Shown here: positions 34,083 to 45,661 of the stretch, piece by piece | Layout of the letters: the number at the start of each line of letters is the position of its first letter | Numbering within the stretch: position 1 is the first letter of the stretch | The notes under the pieces: model-generated | What the model was told of the DNA's origin: nothing | The model's database searches: none | Seen by the model: only the letters and a program-made list of their open reading frames with translations | Translations under genes and position numbers: made by a program | NCBI GenBank assembly: GCA_001792895.1 | Contig: MARA01000017.1 | Coordinates: 62,001 to 126,000 of the forward strand | Origin: Lentinus brumalis | Taxonomy: Eukaryota > Basidiomycota > Agaricomycetes > Polyporales > Polyporaceae | Reading direction: 5' to 3' | DNA length: 64,000 nucleotides

Positions 34083-35221
34083 GGCTGTGGACTTGAGCGA
34101 GAGTCAAAGTCTTCTGATAATCAGTAGTACATAGAAGCAATGCACCAGTGACATACATACATGGGTACTTAGTTCACGAATATTCCACCGATCCTAAGCT
34201 CAAGCAAAAGCAGTGTGTACATTTCTACACTGGCTGGCCAGAGTAAGTACTGCCTAGTACTGTGGTCTCAACACTCGATATATGCATCTTTGCTTCTCCT
34301 ACCCCCTTTTGAGGTGCTCTCTGACAGGTCTTTCTAGGGTGCCTGGGTACATCTTGTAGCCCTATCCGCTGTACCATAGCAAGAGCTCGGGCTCACACAG
34401 GGGGCATCCAGCCATATTTCCAGGAGAAAACATCTGGTGAATTGATATGATGTTCTCGCCCATGTTTTCTCGCAGAGTATTTGGGCAATATATTGAAAAA
34501 AACTTGATATGTCTGTACTGTGTTGGAGGTCCATTTCCATAGTTGCTCCAAGGGAAAGATATCATGTTTTCATGTGATGTCCACCTGGCATATTTGCCTG
34601 GGGAATATAATGGTGATTTCTTTCATGTAAGTGATATGGTAGAACATCCAACTTTGTGGTAACATCATAGTGTGTTACTCCCGCAAATATGTGATATGTC
34701 TGCTTCTTGTTTGCTTCACATTTATGCTCAAAGCATCCCGAAGACAGCCAAGACAATCACAGCATGTGAACCTCTCTGTCAACATTTTGAATGGATGCTT
34801 CATGTTCCTTGTCTGTTTCCAATAGCGACTATCTGAACAATCCAGGACAAACATTTCTCATATTTGCCGCACATAAACTCTATGTTTCCTAGGCAACTAC
34901 CGGTAGGATGTTTTCTATTAGCACCATATTTGCTCGATGTTAATCGGGCAGACTCTTGTGTCACTATCCCAGTCCTTCTCGTCCCCGTACATCCGAGATG
35001 GGCTCGCCGTGCCTCGCAGGCTGTTCCAACTTCCGAGGGAGGTGGAAAATGCAGTGATCAAACCGCGATTCATTACTTGAACAGGAAAGGCCTTTACCGT
35101 CCGTGACGAATGATGATAGAAGATCCAAACCCGAGATAAGTAGGCTGTCACGCTGATAGCTAAGTAAGATAAGTAGTACTGGTTGTCGCCGGATATCGAT
35201 CCACATTGACAGCACCGTGCA
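34083..35221. other. No recognisable gene; end of the transposon block
   Basis: Two minus-strand frames of 64-68 codons (34334-34565 and 34562-34756) without domains. Base composition becomes more GC-rich from about 34950 towards the gene at 35222. Confidence 0.4.
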
Positions 35222-38200
35222 TCACACACTCACAGATGCACTGACCATCCTCCCAGGCGGTGGTATAACAACCTTCCTGAGATGATGCGGCACCCAGACC
35301 CCGCGCTCCTCCTCCTCTGTCCGACTCTCCCGCCCCACCACCTCCGAGTCACAGCCATCCGACAACTCAGTGGCAGACCTTGAAAACGCATCTTCAAACG
35401 CCAACGCTCGCGCCCGAACGCACGTCAGCCGCTCCAGCACATGCAGTCGAACAGCCGCATGATCAAACCAAGGTCGTATCCCAGGACGCACTCGACTGCC
35501 CAGCGTGCCCTCAGGAACACAGGGCGGATCCCGCGCTGGCGGTTTCCGGGGTAACGGAAGAGCCACAAACGGAGGCTGAGGATGTGTCGTCGTCCCGCTC
35601 GCTCCTTGACGGGCTTGCGCACGCGCAGAAGGGGGCGCTGGGGCAGCGGCCGAAGACGGACGAGGAGTGCTCGCGGATGTCGTCGGGGAGGCAATCGCGG
35701 GAGAACCACTCGCAGCGGCTGCGACAGGTACACTGGACTTGACCGTACCGTGAGTCCCGCGAGTGCCGGTAGCGGTTTTGGCAGACGTCGCAGGTGCAGT
35801 GGAACTCGACGAAGCGGCAGCTTGTGGTGGACGAGCACCTGCTGGACGTTTCGGCAGAGGCAAAGCTGCAATAAAACAATTGTTAGCTTTGTACGCTCTC
35901 AAAAATCAAGAACTCGAACCTTTACCAGGCCAGATGCCTGCAAGTGTGGCAGGCAGCCTCGCCCTCCGACCTTTCAAGGCCTCTTCGGTGAGCAGGCCAC
36001 CCACTCCCCTCCCAAGCCCCGTGTCAGACCAGTGATTCTCTGCTGTAATATGGGTCATCCGTGCGAATGAGACCATCCCTGGCCGAGGGTCATACCTTGC
36101 AGTCACCCGATGCTGGACTCCCGGAGCATCAGGGTACGTCCCGGGCACGGGCCGATACTCGAACATGCTCGTCCGCATCATCGCCGACGTACCACACGGT
36201 GCTCCCAAGTTGCCAACAATGTAGTCCGCCACCACCACAGACGGCGACTCGCCCGGCTTCTCCGTCGGCGTGGCCTGCACGACCCACGGGGTACACCAGC
36301 GGTGCCAACAGTCCCAAGACGTGCGCGTAGAGAAGCGCGACTTCGTGGACGAGTACAGGGAGAGCATAGCCGCACGAGACTCAGTGGACGGCGGACGAAC
36401 GTCAGCCGCAGCGGATTGCATGATGCGGGTGAATTCTCGTGCATCTTCAGAAGGGAGAGTGAATGGAGGTCGGCGACGGGGAAAGGGGACGATGCACTGG
36501 GAGGAAGGAGGCCCGGATGCAGGTGAGCGGTTGTCCAGAGGGAAGGGCAGTCGGGTCACAATTTGCGCATCCTTCGCAGCAACGGTGATAATTTCACTTG
36601 GGTTTGACGATGCCGGCGATGTTGCTCCGGTCGTAAGGGTTGCAGACTTGGCCCGAGCTGCAGCTTCAGTATGCGCCCCGACGCTGCCAAACGTAGCACT
36701 TTCACCCGCATGCGCTTTCGGGCCGGACGCTGCAGCTGGTGTCTTCGCAGGAGCAGACGCAGCGGGAGGAGTACGGAGCCGGCGCGCCTCCGCGTTCATC
36801 TTCTGCAGAAGGGTCTTCATCTTGGCCTCTTCCTGGTTGCTGATCGCGGTTTGCTGGCTGAACCACTCTTGCAACGGCCGCGTGATGAGGATATTATTGT
36901 ATGCCTCGGCAACGAACGTCCACCCGTGCTCCGCTGCTGGAAAGTGGGCGACGACTTCGAGCAAGAGGAAAACCTCGAGCATCGACCATGGGTGTTTCGT
37001 GAGATACTCGACCGGGTCCTGGGGAGGCTCTGGAGGTACGTTAAGGTTCTTGGACGCGTAGGAGGGCGCGTTCTGATTCGTGGAAGGAGGTGCGTCTGAG
37101 GATTGTGCGTGAGCCTCCGATTCGGGGCTGGGAGTGCACTCGACGGGTGGTGCGGGGATACTCGATGTGGACGAAGGCGACGATGCAGTCGCAATGGGCT
37201 CTACCTGAACCACCTTGAGCTCCAATAACGAGCGATCCTCTGCGTCCGGTTCAGTCGGTCCTGTGTCACTGTCTGAGGGGCAAGCATTGCTATCTGGAGC
37301 GCTATCGGAGAGATTGCCGTCGCTGTCTGTGAAGTTCGTACCTGCTTGCAGTACCGTCTCCACCGGTGCACCTCTCGTCAACCTCTCCATCTCCTGCTGT
37401 TCCACCACCGCACGCACGCGAACCTCCAGCCTCGCTGTCTCCTCCCGCAGCGCTTCGATCTCGGCTTGTCCGACCTTCAACTGCTCGCTCACCATCCGAC
37501 CAAGCATCCCCTCCACACGCCGTATGCTCTGCAGCACGTCTGCTCGCCACTGCTCAGGCGACGATGCGGGACCGTCCGATTTGAACGCTTCTTGTACCCA
37601 ACGCGGGTGAGCTGTTGGATCGTTCGCGGACGCACCGCTGGTCAGGGAGTCGGTCAGCTTCGCGATGCGCGATATGGAGACAAGGAGGTCCTGTGGGGGT
37701 AGCGCAAGCGCGTCTAGTGCGGTAGTGGAGACTATTCCGTTCGCATTTGCTCGCGCCTTCGTCCTCTTCGTCTTGCTCTCGGCGCGCATGATCGCGTCTG
37801 TCCGAGAGAGCGAGGATTGTAAGTGTGGAGATGCGCGATCAACAAAGTTGGCCGCACCTAGTCCGACCTCGAGCCCGCCATGCAGCGCGTCCACTTTGCC
37901 GTTCTCGTCACCCTCCACGGCGCCCTTCACGCCGTCCTCCGAGCTGACAGCGCGTTCCAAACGTTGTTCTTTTTCTTCATCATCCGTGCTCCGCTCTTGG
38001 GCCGAGCTAAGGTGCATATGCACCTCCTCCAGGTCCTCCGACTCAGCAAGCCCGTGCTTGGGGAGTAGACGAGAGGCGTACGGATTTCCGGAGGTGCGCG
38101 CGTTCCATCGCGTGCGCGAGCTCGAGGCTTGGCTATGGTCGTAGCAGTCATCCACAGGGTCCGAGGACTCTGCGGACGAGGTTGAGGACGACTCGCCACG

Positions 38201-38314
38201 CTTGAGCGAGTCGACGCGGGTTGACCGCGTGTGAAGGCGGGAGTGGTGGTGGCCAGATACCGCCTGATGATTGTGTCGGCGGGAAGAGCTTGAGTCGGTG
38301 GCTAACCTTGGCAT
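35222..38314 (-). CDS. Serine-rich protein of unknown function, about 1010 aa
   Basis: Two exons, 38314-35926 and 35865-35222, joined by a 60-bp intron (donor GTAAAG, branch GCTAAC, acceptor TTGCAG) that keeps the frame. This gives 1010 residues. The N-terminal part is rich in Ser, His and Arg (MPRLATDSSSSRRHNHQAV). A predicted coiled coil lies around residues 250-320 (RMVSEQLKVGQAEIEALREE). The most protein-like block is around 450-490 (HPWSMLEVFLLLEVVAHFPA). A second ordered-looking region precedes the intron (WHRWCTPWVVQATP...MFEYRPVPGTYPDAPG). The C-terminal exon is Pro/Ala/Ser-rich and then acidic. No signal peptide or membrane segment is seen. I do not recognise the family. It is the first host gene after the transposon block. 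Confidence 0.72.
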
Positions 38315-40566
38315 GATCCGAGTAGCATCACCAGCGGAGCGGCGCAGGTACTTGGAGGAGAGTCAGCCTCGAGATGCGCGTATAAGCAGAACCAAGAGTT
38401 GGCGGGTGGTGGGGGAGGAAGCCGCGTGAGGTTGTGTGTCGCAGTCAACCACGTAGAATTCGAGCCCAGGCTGATATAGAGTGTGCAAGACGCGTGCGCG
38501 AGTGGTCGTCAGAGGCTGAGAGATGCAGGTGAACGTTTGGAGAGAGACGAAGTGGTTTGGAGAGCGCGCGCGAGGCGTCTGAGCGCGCCGTTGTGCTCTC
38601 TCCATTCTCTCAACCGATGCGCGTCCTCTAGCATTGTACTCAATGTCTCGCTTGTCCTGTCCGCGCACGCCACCGCCGAGCTGTCCTAGACGACAATCCA
38701 ACGGCGGCCAAATCCCATTCGTTCGCTTCATCCTTTCTTTATGTCATCGGCCGATGCCTCAGGCGATTCTCTGAATGCTCACTGCACGACGGATTCTCCG
38801 CAGGCAACCCCGGCCACCGTCTCTGGGTCGTACTATGCATGGCCGTGCGCTTCTCTGTCATCCGGGGCCATTCCCGGTGAAAGCCAGCTCTCACACGTGT
38901 CCGGAGTCTGCAGTACTACGACCGCTTCGCACTCAATAGCTGTCTTGCACGTCGAACTCTAAGCTTGATTGCTACATTCTCCCCGGTATGCCTCATGACA
39001 CGCTCGGTGCCGACTGTGCCACGCCATCGCTCGTCCGAGTCTCCGCAGTGCTTGTGGTACCGGCGATCTGGCCAGATAGGCTGACTCCAGGTCGGTCACT
39101 GCTCCGATGGTCTGAGGCACAACCACTGACTGTCTCTTTCCTTGCGCATCCCAAAGGTGCTATCAAGTTCCATGGCTCGTCATGATTGCATTCGCCATTC
39201 CTGACACACCTTCCGCACTTCCCCGAGCCTCGTTGCTGCCGGGAGCAACTCTCAACATCGACCGATCTTCGACTTCCCGAGCTTGCTCACCTCAGCTGCT
39301 CGACCCTCAACGTCACAGGCACTGCTCGCGACACGGACTCACGCAGCTTCAAGCAACTCAAGTCGTCATCGGCCTGCATCCGGGCGATCCATGAGACCAG
39401 CCGCACGTTCTCTAAGGCTCAGTGACTGGCACGACTGAAGTGAACCTGCCACACATGCTGCGCCCCACTCCCATGCTGTAGCGTCATAGCGTGAGCTGGA
39501 GAACCTTGTTGGCCGGTCATCTTACTTACAAAGTCCTCTTACCGGCAAGTCGCGCAGCAAGCTACCAAGGTTCACCTGAAGCCTGGACCGTCATCCAGCG
39601 AGACGAATACCAAACGCATGGCGGTCATGCACACATGCTCTTCTCGACAGCGGAGAGGCCTTACTCGTGGTGTAATCCCGACTCGTCTCCCCAGCCCGCG
39701 TCCATTATTATAGACCAGTGCTGCGCAACGCACCGGCAGGATGGATGGTGCATATACGGACATTCACCCCGACCTGGTCTCTCGACAATCGAATGTACAG
39801 GCTCACTACTGCCGAGAATCAGCCATCTCTCGGACGGCCACCACAGTGCCAGTACACCTCTGACGCCATCCGCGAAGTCCAGCGAGCCGACCAACCGCAG
39901 TTGACCTGCGACATTGGGTTCTGTACTCGGTGCGTTGCTCGAAGCCCTCAGCCCGGGTCCGAGCGGTACTAGACCAAACTTGGTGAGGATCTCCCTCGTC
40001 CCAGTTCCCAGATTGCTCGTCGTGAACTTCAGAATTCACTCTTCCCTGCGCACTGTTCTCTGCTCCCGTAGCTCTAAATGAATGTTCAAAGCGTCCGGTG
40101 AGCTATTCTCACTGACCCCGGCGCCACTCCAAGGCCACGCAAGCCTCGCTCGACGCCCACACTGACTCGACGAGGGTGCTCGATGTCTCCAGTGTCGCCG
40201 CATATCGACGTCTGCCTGCGTACTTAACCCCACGGATTTGCGTCGCCTTACCTCCGCGTTGCCAGCCGACGTGGAGATCAACGTTCCCATGGACTGCACC
40301 CGGCCCACTGGCACCATGGCACTGTGCTTCGACGAAGCTCACGCAGTACTTCGATACCTCCCACGGCTATATGGAGCATCCCTGGGAATGCAAGCAGCCA
40401 TGTCGTTCAAGCTGCATGTCGTCACCGCTGCAAAATTAACCCTCGACTCGGAACTCGCTCGCGCTAGGTCGTGGTGCTGCGAAGCAACACAATGCGCGAT
40501 GTTCGAAACCAGCGAACGAATCGATGTCGAACGAACAAAAATGGGTCCGTCGTCCGTGTCGAGAGG
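38315..40566. other. Intergenic region, no gene recognised
   Basis: 2.2 kb of moderately GC-rich DNA. The longest plus-strand frames (38741-38962, 39491-39904, 40238 onward) lack splice patterns and domains and look like chance open frames. Confidence 0.45.
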
Positions 40567-40573
40567 TATAAAG
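40567..40573 (+). promoter_or_regulatory. TATA box of the secreted repeat-protein gene
   Basis: TATAAAG lies 109 bp upstream of the ATG at 40682 and is followed by a pyrimidine-rich leader. This fits a strongly expressed fungal gene. Confidence 0.6.
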
Positions 40574-40681
40574 AGGTCGCTGGTCTCTACAGACTGTCCT
40601 CAGAGCACCTGCTCACTGCTCACTGCGCACACAGCTCTCTTAACCACAAGCCTCACCAGCTTACTTCCCATCCCGCTCGCC

Positions 40682-41645
40682 ATGTTCTCCAACGTCCTCG
40701 TCGCCTTCACCTTCGCCGCCGTCGTTCTGGCCAACCCCGTCCCCCAGATCCTCCCTCCGGTCATTCCGACGTCCGTCGCCCTCTCCATCCCCCTCGCCGT
40801 TCCGACCGACCTCCCGGGCGACGTCAGGTAAGACATCGACAGCATACATTCACAGTCTACGCACATTCAGCTGACATATGTACCTCGACATCTGCAGCAG
40901 CGTCCTCAGCTCCATCGGTAACGTCTCTCACAGCCGTGCGGTATTGCTTGTGTCACTCATTGCTTGGCCACAGGTGGCGGGCTGTCCTCGGTCTTGGTCC
41001 CCGCCGCTGCGACCCCCGCAGCGGACTTCGTCTCCGTCTCTCTCCCCTCTCTCCCGATCCCCTCGCTCCCGACCTCGGTCGCAATTCCTTCGGTCTCTCT
41101 CCCCTCCATCCCTATTCCCACTATCCCGACCTCAGTCGCAGTCCCGTCGGTCTCCCTCCCGGCTATCCCCACCTCGGTGGACGTTCCCTCGGTCTCTCTC
41201 CCCTCCATCCCGACCTCAGTCGACATCCCCTCCGTCTCTATCCCTGCTATCTCCACCTCAGTGGACATCCCGCTGGTCTCTATCCCAGCCATCCCGACCT
41301 CCGTCGCCGTCCCCTCGGTCTCTCTCCCCGCTATCCCGACCTCCGTCGCGATCCCCTCAGTCTCTCTCCCCGCTATCCCAACCTCAGTCGCCATCCCCTC
41401 CGTCTCCATCCCTGCCATCCCGTCCCCTCCGTCCCCGTCCCCTCTGTCCCCTCTATCCCCTCCGTCTCCCTCCCCGCCGTCTCCGTCCCCTCCATCCCCG
41501 CCGTCCCCTCCGTCTCCCTCCCCGCCATCCCCCTCCCCTCGCTCCCCATCCCGTCCGAGCTCGCCGCCTAAGCACAGCCCGTACGTCGTCCTCGCATACC
41601 GGATCGTTCGCTCTCTGCTAACAAGTATCTGCGCACAGGGAATGA
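40682..41645 (+). CDS. Small secreted protein of 14-residue Pro/Ser/Val repeats
   Basis: Exons 40682-40827, 40898-40917, 40974-41580 and 41639-41645. The introns have good donors (GTAAGA, GTAACG, GTACGT) and branch sites, and the total is 780 nt (259 aa). A signal peptide MFSNVLVAFTFAAVVLA is followed by NPVPQ. Residues about 85-205 are eight tandem copies of IPTSVAIPSVSLPA-type repeats (42-bp minisatellite). In the frame as given, the tail turns into SPPSPSP-type sequence and ends two codons into exon 4. If one base is missing near 41420, the repeat-like VPSVPVPSVP pattern continues instead and ends at TAA 41569-41571, leaving the last intron in the 3' UTR. There is no catalytic domain. It is probably a cell-wall or surface-associated structural protein. 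Confidence 0.72.
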
Positions 41646-42024
41646 CACAAGGAACACGCGGTACTACAAATCGGTCTTGGCTCGCGCGCGATATAGGATG
41701 TACTAGTATACGTACTCTGCTTGATGTGTGTACGAATCTCGAGGGGCATGGGTGGCCTGACATAGTGTTGACCAGTAGCAACCTGTCTGTATTCCGTAAA
41801 CTGACGAATCTACGACTTGTGGCCTAGAACGTTCGTGTCTGGATAAAAGTGTTTCAAGGTCTGCCTTTGACTGTATCAGTTCCCAAGTCCATTCAAGGTC
41901 GGACTCTCGTCTTCGCAGCGTTACTTATCGTTGCGGTAATTTTGAGTGCAGCGCTAATACTGTTACAGCGGCACATATGTATGCAGTTATGGGCGCCTGG
42001 TGAGAGTGCGGCTTGTCGTCTGCC

Positions 42025-43962
42025 ATGGCTCTCGTCGTCCGCCGCCGCACCGTCGTCCGCGTCCTCGTCCTCGCTGCCCTCGCCCTCGCCTTCAAACTCC
42101 TCGTCGCACCCTCTTCCAACGCCGCCACTGCCTCCGTCGACCCCACGGAGATCCGCAAACGGAACGTCCTCGACCTCGCCTTCCGCTCCGACAAGCTCCT
42201 CGATGCCCGCAAGCACCCCTTCCTCCAGGTCCGCATGGGCCGCGACGACCGCCCCGACCTCTTCAACGACCTCGTAGACCATGGTGTGCAGGACTATTGG
42301 GAGCGCTTCCAAAAGCCATAGTGAGTCCCACGTCTCCGCCTCCTTACGCGGGCTACGCGTGTGCATCCCAATTTACACTCCTCCTCCTCCTTTACCCCGC
42401 TCACCACGCGCAGCATCCTCGGCCATGACACCTCCCACATAGACGAGCAATCTGTCCTCTCCGCCATCGAGCAGCTCCTTACCCTCAACGGCTGGGTCGC
42501 CGCCCTGTGTCCGACGCTCACCCGCCCCTTTGGCCAGAACAAGTACGAGGACGCGTACGAAGACCTCGCACGCAAGAACAACCTCTACTACGTCGGCATG
42601 GTCATCCACTCCGCCGACCACTTCCTCGTCGACCAGCTCGCCGTCATCGTCCAGCTCGCAAAACGCCTCGGCTCCTCCAACATCTTCGTCTCCATGCTCG
42701 ACTACGACTCCTCCGACTCCACAGAGACCCTCACAGACCTCTGCGAGGCCGTCCTCACCCTCCTCGGCGTCCCCTTCCGCATACGCCGCGTCCCCGGCAT
42801 GACCGAGGACCCCTCCGCTGCCTACTATCCCCTCGAGGAGGCCTACACGCGCAACCTCGTCCTCGAGCCCCTCCATGAGCTGCGCGAACGCCGCGGCATC
42901 CAGTTCGACCGCGTCATCTGGCTCAAGGGCTTCACCTGTCCCAACGACATCCTCGAGACCATCAAGGTCAGCGTCGTCAACGACGCCGCCATGGTCTGCG
43001 GCATGGACTGGGCCGAGCACAACGGCTTCTTCATCTTCTCCGACCGGTGCGTTCTCTCCCATCCCCGCGCACACCTACCTGCTGACCGTGCGCAGGTGGC
43101 GCACACGCGACATCAACGGCGACCAGTTCCGCCAGTCCAAGTCCTCCGCCATCTCCGAGTCCTCGCTCACCTCCGTGCCCCCGCGCGACCCCACCAGCGC
43201 ACAGCGCTACACCCAGCACCTGCCCTTCCAGGTCTTCTGCTGCGAGTCCGGCACACACGTCGTCGACCCCGCCCAGTCGTACTACGAGGGCATCGCGTAC
43301 CGCGCCGGCGCGGACTACTACAACGCCACCGCCAGCCACGGAGACGTCCCCGAGCGCGACCCCGACGCGCCGTGCCTCGACAGCACCCAGGCGTGGTTCT
43401 GCCGCGACCTGTGGGTGTGGCGGGCCAAGGAGGGCATGAAGGTCATGGAGCCCGATGTTGCCGCGACAACCGCGAGCGCGCCGAAGGGCAAGCGTGCGCC
43501 CGCGCCAGACCCAGACCCCGAACCCGAACCCGAGGGCGACCCGCTCGCCGCGCGCCAGGCGGACAAGCCAAAGGCCAAGGACGACGCGGACGCGAACGCA
43601 GGCTCGGACTACGACGCGTCGGACCTGCCCGCGGCGGACCCCCAGAGGTGTACGCGACGGACGCAGGGCGGCTGACGATCCCGAACGCCGTCTTCCTCGC
43701 CGCGCGCATCCTCGTCAACCCGCGCTGCGTGACGACGTATGCCGGGGTGAGCCACACGCAGCTCGCGCTGGACCTCTTTGGGCCGCCGGACCGGGAGGAG
43801 GAGCGCGCGGTCGGGCTGGGGGACGTCGTGGACGAGTGGGAGGGCGCGCCGGACACGTTTGTGTGTCAGGAGCAGCGGACGACGGGCGGGCGGCGGGCGG
43901 CGAAGACGCAGAGACGCATCTCGTTCTCCATACATCGCGAGCTCGAGGAGAGCTTTGTATAG
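42025..43962 (+). CDS. CAP59-family (GT69) glycosyltransferase
   Basis: Exons 42025-42320, 42414-43046 and 43096-43962. The protein is type II: a short Arg-rich cytosolic tip, then a membrane anchor (VLVLAALALAFKLLVA). The lumenal domain matches CAP59/CMT1 alpha-1,3-mannosyltransferases: LGHDTSHIDEQSVL, IFVSMLDYDSSDSTET, RVIWLKGFTCPNDILE, VCGMDWAEHNGFF, RWRTRDINGDQFR, PFQVFCCESGTHVVDP and CLDSTQAWFCRDLW. In Cryptococcus these Golgi enzymes act in capsule or glycan mannosylation; here the role is presumably cell-wall or glycoprotein mannan. The last roughly 110 codons (LVNPRCVTTYAGVSHTQLAL, conserved in the family) are in another frame after the C5 run at 43639-43643. One extra C would restore about 598 aa. 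An unusual intron (about 43494-43645) is a weaker alternative. Confidence 0.88.
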
Positions 43963-44639
43963 TGCGTATTGTTTTATTAGCGTACAGCTGCGAGGAGATA
44001 ATAGAATCATTCAAACGCTATTCGAACTTCGCGGTTGGTAGCCTCGTGCCTCGTGCAGCGCGTCGCGTCTACACGGCTTGCTCTCTACCACGACAACCTC
44101 GATCTACGCGGACTCCCTATCGCGGACGCAACGATTGTCCTGCCACAACACGAATACCGACTTTCTGGGGCTATTTCGGCTGGGAGGGTGTTCTGAGGAG
44201 AGGGCGATCACTCTCAGCAGCGTCCGCAAGGTAGGTTCTCTCGGGAGAACGAATTGCATTGCTACAGACGATACTTACATGCTCACTACTCTACTCCCCT
44301 GCCGTCCCTCGTGCTCGCTCTGAACGCTCTGTTGCGTGAGTGTCTGTAATTTCTCCATGCCGGTGCAGGGATCTCACTGACGACGTTCGAGTTTGCAGCG
44401 CACGTCCGCACGCCCGTCTCTCCCATGAACCGCGTTAGCATCTTCCGCCACACTGGGAACTCTGCAGCCCAGTCGGACGCTGCCACCCGAACGCGTTCCC
44501 GAGGCTGCAGCGCCGCTTCTCACTAGCGCACTGGCGCACTGGGACACGACGACGAGTCGCGCTCTCCGTGCTCACTGCTCACTCTCACTGCCCAGTCGGG
44601 GCTCGTCTCTGGGCCGACAGCTACTACACGGCACGGCGG
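43963..44639. other. Intergenic, no gene recognised
   Basis: Only short frames; contains the 3' flank of the GT69 gene. Confidence 0.4.
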
Positions 44640-45040
44640 ACGTCCTTGGAAACCGCCGTCCGTCGTGCTGCCCTACATGACCTCGGGAGTCGGCCCTATT
44701 CGAACGGCGCACGGCCCATGCGAACGAAGTCGGCGAACCGCGCTAACACGCGCAGATATATCCCTATGATTCGGAAGCCCATCATCAGACGTCCACTTTC
44801 GAGATGACTCCAAGGAGGGAGGAATTGAGCACGTTCTTGGAAAGTACCGTCCTTGGAAACTACCGTGCTGCCCTACATGACCTCGGGAGTCGGCCCTATT
44901 CGAACGGTACACGGCCCATGCGAACGAAGTCGGCGAACCGCGCTGACACTCGCAGTTACATATCCCCCCTATGATTCTGAAGCCCATGAGCTCCCAGACG
45001 TCCACTTTCGGGGAGGGAGGGATCGAGCCAATAGGGCTGC
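44640..45040. repeat. 200-bp tandem duplication
   Basis: The block containing GCTGCCCTACATGACC, GGGAGTCGGCCCTATTCGAA and GAAGTCGGCGAACCGCGCT occurs at about 44640-44835 and again at 44843-45035, offset by 200 bp, with about a dozen differences. The second copy runs into the left end of the inverted-repeat element at 45034. Confidence 0.8.
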
Positions 45041-45413
45041 TCAATTCTTGTGGACGCTGGACGCTGGACGCTCTCAGAGCTCTTTGATGGCGTAAGCGAG
45101 ACGAGCCGACGACTCGGCAAGGCGGAGAGGATACCTGCTTTTTGTGCGGTGGCCTTGACGGAAAGCTGCATAGCATGTTGGGAAGACCGTCGGAACATGC
45201 AGAAAAAAGTCTGTAAACGTGAACGTTCCCTCGCTATCCCCTGCACTGTACGACATTGCGTATGAATGACGGGAACAGTGTGTTCAGCGAGGAACATCGG
45301 GAGCGCGCGCAAAGTCGGAGGAGATGTTCGGCTACTGTCGCTTGTAGCCATCACCTCCATCAACGAGCTCGCAGTGCGTCCAGCGTCCAGCGTCCAGAAG
45401 AATTGAGCAGCCC
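45034..45413. mobile_element. 380-bp inverted-repeat element flanked by TA
   Basis: The ends form long inverted repeats (about 40 bp, two or three mismatches), starting GGGCTGCTCAATTCTT and continuing into three tandem GGACGCT units in each arm. TA lies directly outside both ends (45032-45033 and 45414-45415), the duplication expected of a Tc1/mariner-mobilised MITE. The interior does not encode a recognisable protein. Confidence 0.7.
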
Positions 45414-45445
45414 TAATCATGTCCTCAAAACGCAGTCTTCCGCGC

Positions 45446-45661
45446 CTAGAGCAGTTGCGCATCAGAGCATTCGAAGAGAACGTGGCCTTCGTCTTTGAGG
45501 AAATCAGGACCTCGACAGAACCTGCATATCCTTCGGAGGTGTGGTGGGATGGGAGGACGTATCCATCTGCAACGATGCACTGCGTAGGTGCGTTCTGAGG
45601 CGACTGGACGCATGAGATATCGACGCTGCTCGTTGCTCCTTGTGAAGGTCAGGGTGAGCAA
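45446..45661 (-). pseudogene. C-terminal zinc motif of a non-LTR retrotransposon (LINE) relic
   Basis: The minus-strand frame contains HLRRICRFCRGPDFLKDEGHV followed by LFECSDAQLL. The CRFC...DEGHVLFEC arrangement resembles the CCHC zinc-binding tail found after the reverse transcriptase of basidiomycete LINE-type elements. No RT domain is found upstream on the minus strand, so only the tail survives. Family assignment is from motif memory, not a search. Confidence 0.45.

Noticed and set aside
36061..37061. Several plus-strand frames of 90-260 codons opposite the 1010-aa gene
   Set aside because: Shadows of the minus-strand coding sequence, which has one uninterrupted exon and a clean intron.
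41578..41827. Reading the repeat-protein frame on to the TAG at 41825-41827
   Set aside because: A textbook intron (GTACGT...GCTAAC...CACAG) at 41581-41638 removes this stretch; the unspliced tail has no repeat character.
43494..43645. Possible intron that would repair the GT69 C-terminus without a sequence error
   Set aside because: The donor is weak (GTGCGC), no branch site is visible, and splicing would remove an acidic tail; one missing C in the C5 run is simpler. Kept only as an alternative.
44286..45176. Minus-strand frames of 66-167 codons in the 44-45 kb interval
   Set aside because: They run through the 200-bp duplication and inverted-repeat element and are not protein-like; the similarity between frames comes from the repeat itself.
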